Source: Earliella scabrosa (taxonomy: Eukaryota; Basidiomycota; Agaricomycetes; Polyporales; Polyporaceae). Taken from it: 64,000 nt of DNA. Positions 24,121 through 36,896 of the stretch are shown in pieces (positions within the stretch are counted from its first letter, which is position 1; the number at the start of each line of letters is the position of its first letter). The notes below the pieces were generated by a model. The model had not been told where the DNA came from. It ran no database searches and saw only the letters and a program-made list of their open reading frames with translations. Location: contig JABYQQ010000001.1 in NCBI GenBank assembly GCA_022605405.1, forward strand, positions 2,418,001 through 2,482,000, in the 5' to 3' direction. Made by a program: the position numbers and the translations under genes.

Positions 24121-25711
24121 ATGCCCAAGGCAATAAAGACGAAAGCCGACAAAACGCCTGTCAAGCCTACTTATGCGCAGAAAGCTGCCCCTTCGTCACG
24201 AAGACACCCGCCACCAAGCCCGTCCCTTTGCAGGAAGTCATCACGAACGCGCACGAACAGGTATATAGGAGATTGCCTACACGCCAGGTATGGACATGTA
24301 TGGAGCTCTATTGGCTAAGGCTGAGGTGAAGGTGAAAGGCAAGAAGGGATAGGACTGCAGAATCGATGATTCCGAGTCCGAGTCCGATAAACACTGAAAG
24401 CTCACGACACGGTCAGTCTTCATCATCAGATCACCGGTTTCGTAGAACCTAAACGCGTTTACATTCTTGTCCTACAGCCCAAGGCATACGCGAAACCCAA
24501 GGAGTCCATTGCGGAAAAGTCTGCAAATGAGATGAAGTCCAAGTTCGAGGCCGCCAATGGCTAGGTGCGCGCGATTGCATACCACGAAGATCTTGACGCT
24601 GATGCTGCGTGTAGGCAGTACCTGCAAAAGGCGCACCGAAAGCGGCCAAGAAGCCAGCTCCTATGGAGCACGCGAACTCCAGTGACTCCGACTCTTGAGA
24701 GTGGGGGGTCCCAGTATGACAAGAGTCTGCCGGAGCACCTCAAGCCATGAAAGGCAAGGTGCGTCCCGATTTTCAACGACTATTGCCTATCTTCTAAGCC
24801 ATGGTATAGCGGGCCGCCTCGAGTAGCCGCAAGGTGAGCAGCCAGTCAGAGTCAGAGTCTGACGACAAGAGGTCTAACGCACCGCAAGGAAAGGCAATAC
24901 TCGAGAAGGTTGCTCCGTAGAAGTCGCATAGCTCGTGGTAGGACGAAGCTCGCGTGAAGCATACTGTACGGGCAGAGAAGCCCACTCGCTCGAAGGGGCC
25001 TCCGGCACACGTGGCCCCTGCAACCAACGCTGATTCGGTGCTCCCGTTGGCGAGGAAACCTGCAGCAGTACCGAAAAGAGCAGGCGAAGAAGTGCGACTT
25101 TGATTCGGACTCGTCAACTTCTGATTTTCACTCCGGGTCAATTCCAAGTCTTCTGCTGACGAGGACGAGGATGTCGAGATGGCTAATGCTACTGGTGCCG
25201 GTGCCAAAGTGAGTGCGCTCTACTCTCGGTATCCCTTCTCAACTCGACCTTTGGACTGCGTCAGGTAGGCGGAAACCTGAGGACGACGACCGTGTTCCTG
25301 GCAATTGGTGAAGATTCCTAACGGCGACGCCGCCCCTTCCTCAACTACCGGCACAACCATCACCGTTTTCTATCGCCGCGCCTCATGGAACGTCATGAAC
25401 GAGTGGCTTGCGCAACAGCTCGCTGAATGTGGTGAGCTCGTATCCGTCCGCGTGCATATGGACCTCAACACCGGCTCCTCGCGTGAGTGTGGTTACGTGA
25501 CGTTCGCGGCCACGCAGGCTGTCAAGGCTGCCCACGTACCCAACGGCAAAGAGAGGGACTGCCATGCGGTCAACGTTAACAATTCCAAAAGAAGCACAAT
25601 GACACCGTGCGCGAAAACCGCGCTAAGCTGTTTGACGACACACAGAACGCAGCCACCCTCGCTCTCTTCGAGAGCCAACCCAGCTTCAACCTTACCCAGG
25701 ACACCGTGTAG
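24121..25711 (+). pseudogene. Nucleolin/Gar2/Nsr1-like pseudogene, array copy 2
   Basis: Second copy of the nucleolin-like pseudogene at 8933-10525, with the same stops and the same frame shift before the second RRM, plus a few one-base indels (near 24197, 24707, 25073, 25208, 25305 and 25342-25349). The shared lesions predate amplification of the unit. Confidence 0.7.
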
Positions 25712-26600
25712 TAAGTCTTCGCAGGGTACGCCTGCGGGGGCCGCATGAGTTGGGCCATGATGAACGGGTCAACCGCAGGTGAGTAGTCGTCACCGTTGGA
25801 CTTAGGGCATCCTCAATTAATGTCTTCACCCAAAGACCTTCGTCGACCGCGGTACACAATCAGTGTGCAGCGTTGAGTGGCGAGCAGCAGGAGTCGGTGA
25901 AATTACAGCACCGCGGTATGGAGGTAGAGAGCGAAAGATCCCTCGCGGTGGATCTGCAGGCCAACATTGTTGGCGTCCTTCGGAAGTAGAATGATGATGT
26001 GGTGTAATATCATAGCGAGCAAGGCAGAATACCACACAAGTTGCCCCCCTAACCCGATTAACCTATTGAAGCGTACTCACCAGCCTTGGGCACGACTGCT
26101 AAGGGTCATGCGGGCTGGAGTTATCGATCGTATGCACAAATGCATAGCGGGAGTAGCGGAGCACCGTATCAACGACGTCAGTTCGCTTTGCGATCCTGGG
26201 TTCATCTGGTGGTGAAGGTAGTGTGCACTTGTTGTTGTATCGCATGGAGGCATTTTGCGCGCATAGGCGAGGCAGTCGATATAGGAATCGCGGAGAAGTG
26301 AGTGGTTCGCATGTGCAAATTTCGCCCGCGCCATGTGGCCTGGTGGACTACATCCTGTAATGCGGTGTGTCCGTTTGCCGCGGTGCTACGGATCGAAACG
26401 TCAAACTTCATGAAGTTGACAGGTCTTTTGCCCCATACTAGTTGCAATCAATTACAGATGGGCATTGTTGCGCGCTCGTCATGCTAGTCAGGCATATTCT
26501 TCACTTCCAGTGACACGCACAGGCGCAAATAAAATGGGTGAGAATCATCACATTTGAAGCGGGTAACGAACCCTGTATGAACGACAATGTACTGCATGAC

Positions 26601-27704
26601 CTATCGACAGCTCGACTTTGAGCGACGTGGTCCATACTGCTTGGTACCTACGGTGACGAGGCAGGATGATGGGATCTGCAAGGGGTTCCTACGACCTTGA
26701 ATGCGGAACGGGTTAGGGAGGAAGAGGACTGGAGTGGTAACTAGCCATTCATGTAGTACAGGGTCCTCGGCTTCGCAGCCGTCTATGCAGTCGTAGGTCG
26801 TCAGGAGGCGCCATGCCACAGTTGGACCGAATGGAGGTACATTGAGTGCGCGGAGATTGTTAAACGCAGGACTCTTCGGGTCGAAGAATCCTACAAGAGA
26901 TCCTGCATCTCCGAAGTAGTGCCCCTGATGGGGACATAGGAATCGAGCTCTAAGGCAGGCGAACGCCTCGGTGGCAGGTGTGTGTGGGTAAGTGGGCTGA
27001 TATTCCGGCCACTGGAGTGGGTTGACCACGAGATCAAATCCCGCAGCCACTAGGGTAAGCATGGACAGGTAGTCGGTGTCACAACAGTTGTGAAGGCGCA
27101 TATTGGAGATGATTCCTCGGCGACTGAAGGTCAGCTCCGGGTAGCCGCACGCGAAGGTATGTTCGGTGACGTAGTTCATGAGTGCGGATGACACAGAGCG
27201 GGCAATGATGGAAGAGCCGGTCATAATGCTGGAGCGATAAACGATAATGGAGCGCTTGTTGCGTAGGCGGAATGTGGCAACGCAAGTGATGTGACGCTCG
27301 CGCGAGAATTGGGGGGGAATGCCCGTGGGCTGAAGGGACAGTCGAACTCCGGCTTGGTGTTCGGCGGCCTGGACGGCGTCGACGAACCCCTGGAACGCCG
27401 TGTTTCCGACGTAGATTTGGAGAATGTCGCTTTGGATGGACGGGTCTCGCAGAACGAATGCCACTGCTGCGATGCCCCCTATGACGGCGCGGAATTTGGT
27501 GAGGAGGTGGAGGAACACAGTCGGGCTTGAGACGAACTTCTCGAGGATCGCGAGCCTCTCCCTGTAGAGTGCGCTCGTCACCTCCTCGTAAAGAGCACGG
27601 CATACCGCGCGCCATCGAATTGCGGTTTCTATGTCCATGGCGCTGGCAATCATCCCATGGATTTCGGGGTGTAGGCTAGATAGGATCATATCAGCTTCGA
27701 CCAC
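26601..27704 (-). CDS. F-box-like protein, array copy 2
   Basis: Identical 367-residue product to the copy at 11414-12517. The whole frame is preserved; the nearest difference is a gained g at about 26563, downstream of the stop. The third array copy does not reach this gene, so there are two array copies and one diverged paralogue at 41188-42537. Confidence 0.72.
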   Translation of the reverse strand: MVEADMILSSLHPEIHGMIASAMDIETAIRWRAVCRALYEEVTSALYRERLAILEKFVSSPTVFLHLLTKFRAVIGGIAAVAFVLRDPSIQSDILQIYVGNTAFQGFVDAVQAAEHQAGVRLSLQPTGIPPQFSRERHITCVATFRLRNKRSIIVYRSSIMTGSSIIARSVSSALMNYVTEHTFACGYPELTFSRRGIISNMRLHNCCDTDYLSMLTLVAAGFDLVVNPLQWPEYQPTYPHTPATEAFACLRARFLCPHQGHYFGDAGSLVGFFDPKSPAFNNLRALNVPPFGPTVAWRLLTTYDCIDGCEAEDPVLHEWLVTTPVLFLPNPFRIQGRRNPLQIPSSCLVTVGTKQYGPRRSKSSCR

Positions 27705-29012
27705 TTGTGGCGCTGGAAGCTGGGCACAGACAGACGTACTCGAGAATGTTGTCTGGACGCTCTTCTCGACGGTACAGCCAGACAGTCGTTGGTGCTAGCG
27801 AAGTACTATTTCCTGAATCGTGAGATGGATTCTACGCGATTCGCTCAACGTCAATACATTAGGTGGAATGTGGGCCTGACTCGTACCTGTGGGAGTGGTA
27901 CCTGCGCGTGATAGCTCCAGCGGGACGTCGATGTCGCCATGCGGACAGCGGTATATGTGGGTGTGTTCACGTTGAGCGGTAGGGCAGACTCAGTAGTATT
28001 GCCGGCGCATTGTGGTGCCTTTTGAACAGAACATCACCTTTCCGAATTGTGAAGCTAGGTTTATTGATCAGGTACATATGTCCGCACCATGTTCACGATT
28101 GTTCTCACCCGGAGCGCCATTGAAATGGTGCCTTGTGGCTTGTTCTAAAGGTAGTACGTGCCTCGTGCGCGGCTGGAAAAAGAGATTGATAATACGTCAT
28201 CGGTGAACGTTGGGTTAGTGCTAGAGCTTTGGACATGTTCCTGATTGCGTGGATCCGCTTACTATAGTCTGTAGATGCCAACGGCTCACTGGTGCACGTA
28301 TTGTCGGCCCTGTGGTGCTGATGTACTCTCCATCTGGACGCTCTATGCCAGGCACCAGGGGTTATGGACCGATGTTCGTCCGGTCAAGCACCGCGATACC
28401 CTGTACCGCCAAGTCAGGGTCATTCGGCGAAGCAGGCCACGATTCATACCTCCTTCAGCTTTCCTAGGTTCAAGCGCACCAGCGCGAGGTTATTTAGCAA
28501 CTGTGTGCTTCCCGAGGTCCAAAGTTCGTCTGGATGCAGTGAAGTTTTGACCGTACTTCTGGAAGGTTAATGAACATTTACAACATCCAGCAAAATCTCT
28601 TCCATGCCGTGGTGACGACCACACGCACACACACACACAACAGCAGGCAATAGCAATCAGTCACTAACATTGAGAGACTCCATTATGTATGACCAACGAC
28701 GACAAACCACAGGACTCGATGCTCGTATTGTCCATACCGCCGCCGCCTGACAATACACCCCCTCTGCACTCCTCGTCAGACGTCAAAGGACTCACCCACT
28801 GTCTATCCCCGGTCTCGTTGTCTGCGTATCTATCGTTGCCGGTATGCTGGATCTAGATCTGAGGATGCGCAGTTGGTATACAAAGAGAACGACAAGCAAA
28901 TGGAATAGCACCTTGTCAACGGTCGTGCTGACGACCTTGGGGAACGCACCGAGAGCCTTGAAGACAACCTAAGAACACAAAAGACGACCTAAGAACACAC
29001 TCAGCAACAACG

Positions 29013-29804
29013 TCAACCACGCGTCAATAGACCGGCACTTACGATCACGAAACCGGCGATGAGGTGGCCAAGACCCTTGACGGTAATCTGGGCGGTGGCA
29101 CCTTCGACGGAGGGGACCATGACCTTAACGGGCTGGCCGCAGAAGCATGCGATGACGATTGTCTTAATCTCACCGATGAGGACCGACTCAGCCCCAACCG
29201 TGCTTTTCGTGCAGGCCACATACTCTGTTGTACAACCATTAGCCCACTGTTCTTACCACGAAACCGCGGTAGTACTCACATCGTTAGGGCGTGACCGCCA
29301 CAAGCCAGGCGTGCACGGCGATGGACACAACCAGGATCCTCGTGGGTGCCGCAACGCGGGGAAGAACACCACCGACCGCAGGAAGGGCGAGAACGCCGTT
29401 TGTGGCGGTCTTCACGGCACCGAAGAGCGACAGCGACTACAAGTACCGAGGCGACCATGAGTGAGCTGTTCCAAGTACAAATGGGATAGACGAATACAAA
29501 CAAAAACAGACCAAAGAGAGACGGAGCTGCAGCCAGAGAGGGCAGTCCGAGAGACCAGAGGCAAATAACGATGACGACCGTCCTTGTCGCCAAAGAGAGT
29601 GAGAACGACGGCTAACCTTGTGGCCAGAGAACGACAATGACATGGAAGTTCTAAAGGGTGACCCAAGACGCAAGTAGTCAGCTCACATGAAGGAAGTAGA
29701 GAGAATGTGACTGGACTTAGCAGGTCGTGAACTCGAACCTGACAAATCAATCTGCGGAGTTTCAATACTCCGGCCAAAGCCGCCGCAGGTAACGAGGCGC
29801 CCAT
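29013..29804 (-). CDS. Hydrophobic protein of unknown function, array copy 2
   Basis: Second copy of the fragmented minus-strand region at 13826-14617, with the same stretches in the same order and no difference seen. Coding status is equally uncertain. Confidence 0.3.
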
Positions 29805-29935
29805 GCTGTCTTGATTTGGAAGGCGGTGGGTGAACTCCTTTGCCTGTGCATTGATCTCGAAAGGTTGCGGCTACATCAAAAGGCTAGGCAAGTTCGCTCT
29901 TGAAAGGTCAAAGGTCCGAGCACAAGGTCAAAGTT

Positions 29936-30400
29936 GGCGGAACGTCCAAAAGTTCAGGTGGGATTGTGCTGATCGGCGGCCGTTCGGTGCGAGGGTCTTC
30001 TCCAGCTCCATTGTCACGCGCGGCCAGTCACCGTCGGCGGATGGGAAGAGCGCGGCGTTCATGATCTTCCGCAACGAATTCGCGCTGGGGTCCTCGGCGA
30101 CCGCCGCGAAGCGCGTAGCGGACATCGCGACGTACTCGCCCTGGATGTGAATGCGCGCGACCGCGGACCGGAGCGCAGGCGAGGTGACGTTGTCGCGCCG
30201 AAGACACATGGGCTGGGGCAGTTTCCCCGCCGCAAAGTCCTGCACGCCGGCGGTTCAACACCTTGCACTCGGTGTTTAAAAATGGATGCGCACACACCTT
30301 CATCTCGATGAGCTACGAGGCGAGGATGAGACAGACCCGCGCGCCGCGGTCGATCCGAGTCCACATGCCCGCCGCGGCCTCGCGTCGCGCAGTGGCCCAT
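29936..30400 (-). other. GC-rich, possibly coding block, array copy 2
   Basis: Second copy of the GC-rich block at 14750-15213. It differs by a gained g near 29960 and a lost c near 30228, which moves the frame between the two halves seen in copy 1. Family unknown. Confidence 0.3.
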
Positions 30401-30810
30401 GTTGTGCCCATCCTTGTCAGTCCCACCCAGGTTACGTATACATCATCGTATACATTAATGAGTATTCGTTCTCTTTGGGCGGAGTACAATAGCTCGTGAG
30501 GTATGGGATCTTAGTGGAAACCCACTGTTGACTGGTCTTGAGCAACTTCATTGAAGTCGAGCAGTATCGCGCGAGGAGATATGTTGTCAATAGTTGTGAG
30601 AGCTGAACATCTGTACGTACGGTGATGTCCTCTAGGGCAGGAAAACTTAGGATGGCGTGAGTATCAAAATCATTACCTATGTCGTCGGGTAGTGGCGGTC
30701 GTTGGACCGAGTACAGTTAGTGGCGCGTCATTGGATCCAAGGGCATCACGACCTTGGTGGTCCAGGCGAAGCATAGAAGGTGGATTGTGCGATTTCATAC
30801 TTTCATGTAC

Positions 30811-33541
30811 CTAACGGTTTTGTACAATGGGACACACGGCATTACTCAATCCCAGCTCCCATGCGTCGGCTTGCATACCGTGCTGTCAGCGGGCTTTAGC
30901 CAAAAGTCTGCACCCTTAGGGAAGGAATGTCAACTCACAAGTATAGTTTCGTCTTCCGTACATATGTCCACAGGCATGACTTCGCTCTGGTCGATATACG
31001 CCGCTCTGTCTGACGCCATCTCCAAGTATACGTTCGGACTTATGTCTCGTGCTGTCCGATATAGCTCCATAATTTCACTTGGGATACCGTCGATATGTTG
31101 TATTGACCCTAGTGTGTGTGTCAGCGATCTCTTATTGCGTGGAGTGATTGCATGTACCGTCTGTCATCATGATTGACGATCGAACTGCTGCGTTCCACAT
31201 TCCAATCTCCCTCAACGCGTCGACCAACGAGCGCCGGACTTCGACGTAACTTCTGTTGATGACCTCTCGGCAGAGCACGTTCCTGTATTAGGGACAACAT
31301 TCAATGATGACGAGAAGCACGGTATGAGGGTGTACTGACGTCAATTGGGGCCCCGCTCCGGGAGCATACGGAAAGGCGTGCAGTGGTCCGGACTGGGGGC
31401 ACTGTGTGGTGATCACAGCGTTGCGGAGGCCGTGTAGTATGATGCGGGTCCGTAGGTTGTCGAAGTCGTAGCTATGAGTGCCTTGTAGCGGCCATTGGTC
31501 GACGTGAAGCACTCCGCGATAGGCTGGAGATCTTCTCCAGTCGGCGTAAGGTCCGCTACGCTCAGCTAGCTCAGTACTCATCTCGAGTGCCCCGTGGTAC
31601 AGAGTCTGGAAGATGTCGATGTTGAGTGCTCTTGATTCATTGGAACCGTAAGAGACCCCGAAGGCGATGAAGGTGTCCGCAAGGCCCACTGCGCTAATAT
31701 TGAGGGCACGAGTGCGTGTAGCGGAGCGTTGTGAGGCTGTGGTTGGGTAGGAGAGCATATCCACCATGCGATCGCAGTTGAGCACTGTGAGTCGCGCTAT
31801 GTCGTGCAGGGTATCGAGATCATATTCTCCGCTTTGCCGGACGAACTTTTCAAGCGAGATGTACGCAACAGGAGGGCAAGGAGTAGTGTTGGTGCATGAG
31901 ACTTGGGAAACTTCCCCTGTCGTATTCCCGGCCCTTATGAGCCCTAGGTGGGTTTGCACGCTTTTACCTGTAGATTGATCAGATTGAGAAGCTTCGTATG
32001 TTCACTGTATGCATGCTTACGATTAACAGTGCAGCTAAACACGCAAGTCGGGTACCCGGTATTTCTTTGTGCTTCGCACAAGGCCTGCCACACGTCTTCG
32101 GCTGGTAGCACGGCGATTGGGGTGACATGGTTCTCGTATTGCTCGTATGCGTATGTAAGAGATTGCCCATAAGACGCCTGTAGAAGAGGTACGTCATCCG
32201 GGTCGAACATGGTCCATCTTCCCTCAGTTTCCAGTCTTTCCATGCTGTCATTGGTATTTGGTCAGCAGGGGAGGACTGCCAGGTTAGAACGACTCACAAA
32301 GCATCGGGAATCAACACAGCGGGCATTATGAGGTCGATCGGTTGACCATGCTCCGCACCGTTGAGAGTGTGACAGCGTATAAAGCTCATGATATCGCCAT
32401 GCCATATGGGGAGATATGCGGTCGCCAACGGTGGGTCCCTGAGATAGGTCCAGTTGTGGTACTTGGCATGGGAGTTGAGCAACTGCAGCGTTGCTACCAC
32501 ACCGCGATTTACTGAACGACCTTCTCTGAAAGGACGAAGGTCAATATGTGCGCGCGCGGGTTTCGTAGGGCTAGGTGCACCTTTGCGCAGGAATGGCGCT
32601 CATACCTATTCCCATCGTGGCACCGGTGGCCCAGATATCGTCGATTTCATCCATATTCGGATTCTGTTGACCGTCCGGGATGGTAAGCTCGTATATGAAT
32701 GACGGGGGATAGAGAGGTTCCGTGGTTCCTGCTCGTAACATGAACTCCGCAGAGTATGAGCAGAGGCCGCGTGATAAAGCGTCGTAGGTTTTCACGACCA
32801 TCTCGAGGTCATGACCGTGAATTGCGAGTGCTGCGCGCATGTACGCGAATTGAGGTCGCTCGATTATGTCTCTTCGCGGTGATCGCCTGAGGCAATGCGC
32901 TGTTAAGCCACGGAGTGAAGGACTGACATCCGTGAGATATAGCATTAGTGTTGAGTATGAGCCTTACTAGTAATATTCGGAATCCCTTTCGTGTACCAGA
33001 ACGGAATCGAGAAAAGAGCCATGGGTGCGCACTGCCTCAAGTATGGTGGACGACAGATTGATCTCATATTCTGGGAGGGTGTCATCACGTATGCGCAGAG
33101 GCCCACGATGGATACGTACTTGAGCATATGACTTCTACCCACATAGCGAAGGACGGGGGTGTGACGTCGTGGAGGTGGTGTGCGAGGACTCTCGATGCGA
33201 GCATGTAGTACTCGTGGTCGTAAGTGCCAAGTTCCGCGATAGCTGCGGCACTCATCGGCTGTGACTGGGTCTGAGTATGGGATATTGGTTGGGACGTGCA
33301 GAACCCACCCCGAACTGCTGTGGTCCCGAGAGATGAGGAATTAATCTGAATACTGTCTCTACGACCCTGATGTACTTTCAATGTCAGCGGAATTGGTCGA
33401 GGTCGTTCTGCTGCTTTACGACTTACAGGTTTATGTTCCGACTAGCTGTTGGTAGTCCATCCGACATCTGCGCCTGTAAGTGAAGAGGGAGCAGGAGGAG
33501 GGGCAAAAGTACGACCTCACCTTGATCAAGTGGTCGGTAAA
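30811..33541 (-). CDS. RNR1-like pseudo-enzyme, array copy 3
   Basis: Third copy of the RNR1-like gene, offset exactly 30378 from copy 1 with no difference seen. It therefore carries the same 11 predicted introns, the same 714-codon frame (stop 30811-30813) and the same changes: Thr for the thiyl-radical Cys, Ser for the first redox Cys, no Tyr-Tyr pair and no C-terminal cysteine tail. Upstream, the hAT MITE at 33779-34621 lies in the likely promoter or first-intron region. That two copies keep the spliced frame argues against simple decay, although very recent duplication explains it equally well. Confidence 0.86.
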
Positions 33542-33778
33542 CTTCACATTGAAGGGTGAGTAAATGTACAGAGTCAGATCATGTTGCAGTCACCTCTTCC
33601 TTGCGCACGAAATGGTGCGTGCTGCACTGATATCAGCGACGGTTTAGAAGCGTTCTAGTCTGTACGCACTCAACTGCGAAACACGCAGTGAGCGGCTTAA
33701 TCAAGCAAGTATCTGCGTTTGGCACCTACTTGCTCTAAATACGATGGGATGTGCCATACTTCGATTGTGCCTTAGAGC

Positions 33779-34621
33779 TAGTGATGTGCCGGGCCGGGCC
33801 GGGCTCAATTGCCCGGGCTAGGGCCGGGCTTATGAGGGCTGGGGCTCCCAGATATGTCAAGCCCGGCCCTCCAAGAGGGCTCAGGCTGGGCTCGGGCCGG
33901 GCCGGGCTTAAGCCCGGGCTTATGATAGGGTTATAACTAATGATAGTTACCGCCTTCCAGTACAAAGTACAATATGTTCACGGTCGAGAACTGCATACTT
34001 CAGCATACAAGTGATTACTACTATGCATACAAACACTTACCAGAGTGTACTTCCTCCGCTATGGTGCTATTCGGAACCCTGCGCCTTGTTCTATGAGCGG
34101 CTATATGCGGTTAACATAAGCAATCAGTAACGAAGCGATTGGAAATTACAATGACACTTACCGATGACTATTATGGACTCTCTATTTCCGCTCCACACAT
34201 CCACGCTGACCTCCCATTCAGACCACTCATGCTCTTGGGTTCCAAGTGCCAGCTAATTTAGGTTAAGATGACCGTCGACAGGCACTATGGGACTGTTTAC
34301 TTACGGAGAGACACCGCTCAGTCGGGAGCGCGCTTGCTACGGTGTGGGAAGCCATTGAGTAAAGAAGGTTTGATGACAGATCTCATCGGTCACGACCTCC
34401 GGACCACTCATATACAGTTCTCAGCCACCAATTTCCGCCGAACTCCGGCACATTTCCTTATTTAGACAAGCCCGGGCTCACAGGCCGGGCTCAGGCTTTC
34501 AAAATCTGAAGCCCAGGCCCTCGAGCCCTATGAGCCCACCCTAAGGGCCGGGCCGGGCAGGGCTTATGAGGGCCGGGTACCCAGGGCTTCCGGGCTTCAA
34601 GCCTGGCCCGGCACATCACTA
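33779..34621. mobile_element. hAT-type MITE, array copy 3
   Basis: Same 843-bp element, offset 30378 from copy 1, with identical termini and target-site duplications. Confidence 0.93.
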
Positions 34622-35421
34622 CTTAGAGCGGGTGTCTGAGGGTTAGTTAGGTCACTGTGATCGGGACATTATAGTCTGTGGCTCTCCACACCTGTACAAG
34701 CGTTTCCCTCTGATGATAGTGCTGGGATAGTCTTCCTTCAAGGTCAGAATGGTGGATGGTTACTCGTACTTATAGCTCAGGATGTGGTGTACGCGCACTT
34801 GCCTCAATGGACATCGTTTTTGGGTTATCTGCGGGTTTCTGAACAACTCGAGTGCTTTGATGTAGCGCAGAGCTCGGCCCGATGCTCCGGTCAGGCATGT
34901 GAGGGATTGGTCCCACGGGGAGAAGTTCTTCCGTTCCTGTGGCGGTCAGTAGGCCGATGATCGCAGCAGCCACTTTGATAATGTGGCGGGGCACTTCGCG
35001 GACACGGATGCTGAAGTTAGAATGTGGTCTCGGCCCCGATGCTGTTAAGAATGTTCGACGTGAACGGTCTGAGGTTTGCAACGAGATCTAGGCGTTTCCT
35101 TGGCAAGTGCCTCCGATCGGCAGATCCATTCTATGTGGCGTTGTGTTGTGCGGCGTGGACGCCTTCGTTCCCCAAGATAGTACCTTAATAACGGCAGCCC
35201 GGTCCCTGGGTACGTTCTCCCGGGTTGTGAATGGCGAACAGGCGACAATAACGCGTCATTATGAGCGCCATTGTCTTGTACACACTGATCGTGAATAACG
35301 CCAGTGCTATTCACGGGACTAAGTCTACGTAACGGTGAGAGTAGACGGCTGCGATATGCGAGCAGTCGGGCTATTCGTTCACACGTTCCGTATAGCATGG
35401 CTGCCCCGCGGCCTGAATGAT

Positions 35422-36337
35422 CTATACGTCTCGGTGGATTATAGAGGTAGGTGCGTTCTGTGGGAATGGTGCGTACCGGTACATGATGAACTCGATGAGT
35501 TGCCGGTCAGCCGAAGATACGTTGATCAGCGCCATGGGAGTGCGAGCTGAGTGCTTCAGGACGAGTAGGTTTCCTCGCATAGCTAATCCAGTCGCTCGTT
35601 GCAAGGTCTCGTTGACAGGGCACTGGGAGCACGTTAACGCAGTGATGAGGGTGAAGTCATTGACGAGATTGAACGTAGTGTAAGGGATGTTGTACGTGTA
35701 ACGGGTGCTGTAGCCCGCTGGAAACCAGCGCAAGACGTTGAGATCCTCAGTCCACGCTGAGCGAGTGATGTCCCCGTCCACATTGGTCGTGACGGGAAGC
35801 AGGATGACCCTCGACCTTGAGCAGCCGATTGGGTACAGGAGGCCTTTGATCAGTTTCCACGCTTGTCCCTAGGTGGGGTACGCCTACGTATGTCATGGCG
35901 TTATTTATTCTGGAAGTACCGGTGGCTCACCTCACGTTGCATTGCCCTTGCTCGTTCATTCCATCTTCTGATCGCGTCGGGTGTCGCTCTCGCTCCTTGA
36001 GATGCATGGTTCTATGTTTCCAGGCGGTGAGAACATGGTAAGAGCGGGCGGGGAAGTTTTGCATACAGCGGTGCTGTGGCTGCGACGTCTCCGTGCCATG
36101 GGCTTTCGCGGGTGAGCGCTTTGCGTATCGCACGGCAGTAACAATAGAGGAGGTATTTATACGGCTATACGGCATAGACGCCATTGGCAAAAAATGGTCA
36201 GAGGGGATTGCGAGCGAAACTGGGACCCACTGAAGGCCGTGAACGCTATGCGCTTCGGGGCGACAAACAAGTACAAACTGTCCGGATATAGTAAGTTGAA
36301 GCGCCGAAACATTGTCTCCCGGGCGGAGTGCCCTCAA
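35422..36337 (-). CDS. Unnamed agaricomycete family protein, array copy 3
   Basis: Same two-exon gene as at 5044-5959, offset 30378. It is the last complete gene before the array ends at 36632, about 300 bp upstream of its predicted start. A distant relative lies outside the array at 45001-45582. Confidence 0.6.
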
Positions 36338-36632
36338 AATATAACTATTGAGACTGATTCTGATTTACGAAGCACAGTCATTTCAACGTTCGACAGCATC
36401 ACTGTTTAGGTGCTTCCTACTGTGATATGATCCTTGTTTGTGGCCTTTGGGTCATACGATAAAGCACCTTCTTGCTAGACGGCAAAGACGAGTGAGGTGA
36501 GGTTCCACACGTCACTCCGATACACCGCGAACAGGGATGACAATAGCACGCTCCAGCGACAGCCCTTCTGGACAGGGGGATCGAACATAATCAGCGATTT
36601 TTGAGCACGAACGACCTAGTCGTACATGGCGA

Positions 36633-36896
36633 GCAACATACACGCAGAACACGAACACCAACATATCATTACACAACAGACCAACGTCGGACGAGTGAGG
36701 CCCCATGGCCAGAATTTGAAGCCGCGATAATCGCACTAGGTCTAACAAGAAAAAGCTCCCCTCCCTTCATTCGCCTTGTGAGTCATAACGTCCGGGGACA
36801 TCAAGAATACGAGCACAAGATGGATGGACTGCGTGCACTTGCGACGCCGATCGACCGTGAGTCCTGAGTGGTAGGACTGAGTGACAGGGTCTTTTG
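36633..36896. other. Unique flank at the right end of the array
   Basis: First unique sequence after the array breakpoint at 36632. A short plus-strand frame crosses the junction to 36867 (it contains HNVRGHQEYEHKMDGL) but its start belongs to the repeat. I see no gene here that I can support. Confidence 0.5.

Larger units (their letters stand above)
1..36632. repeat. Tandem array of a 15.2-kb unit, about 2.4 copies
   Basis: Sequence from position 1 recurs from 15192 and again from 30379, in the same orientation. The third occurrence follows the first base for base until 36632, where it switches to unrelated DNA after the shared bases catggcga; position 6254 is the matching point. The simplest reading is a unit that begins at 6255 and ends at the equivalent of 6254: partial unit 1-6254, full units 6255-21438 and 21439-36632. 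The left end lies outside the window. The shift from copy 1 to copy 3 is 30378 with no net indel. Copy 2 differs mainly by single-base gains or losses in short runs, for example near 15630-15665, 16740, 16850, 17220, 19785, 22605, 22725 and 23600. Confidence 0.97.
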
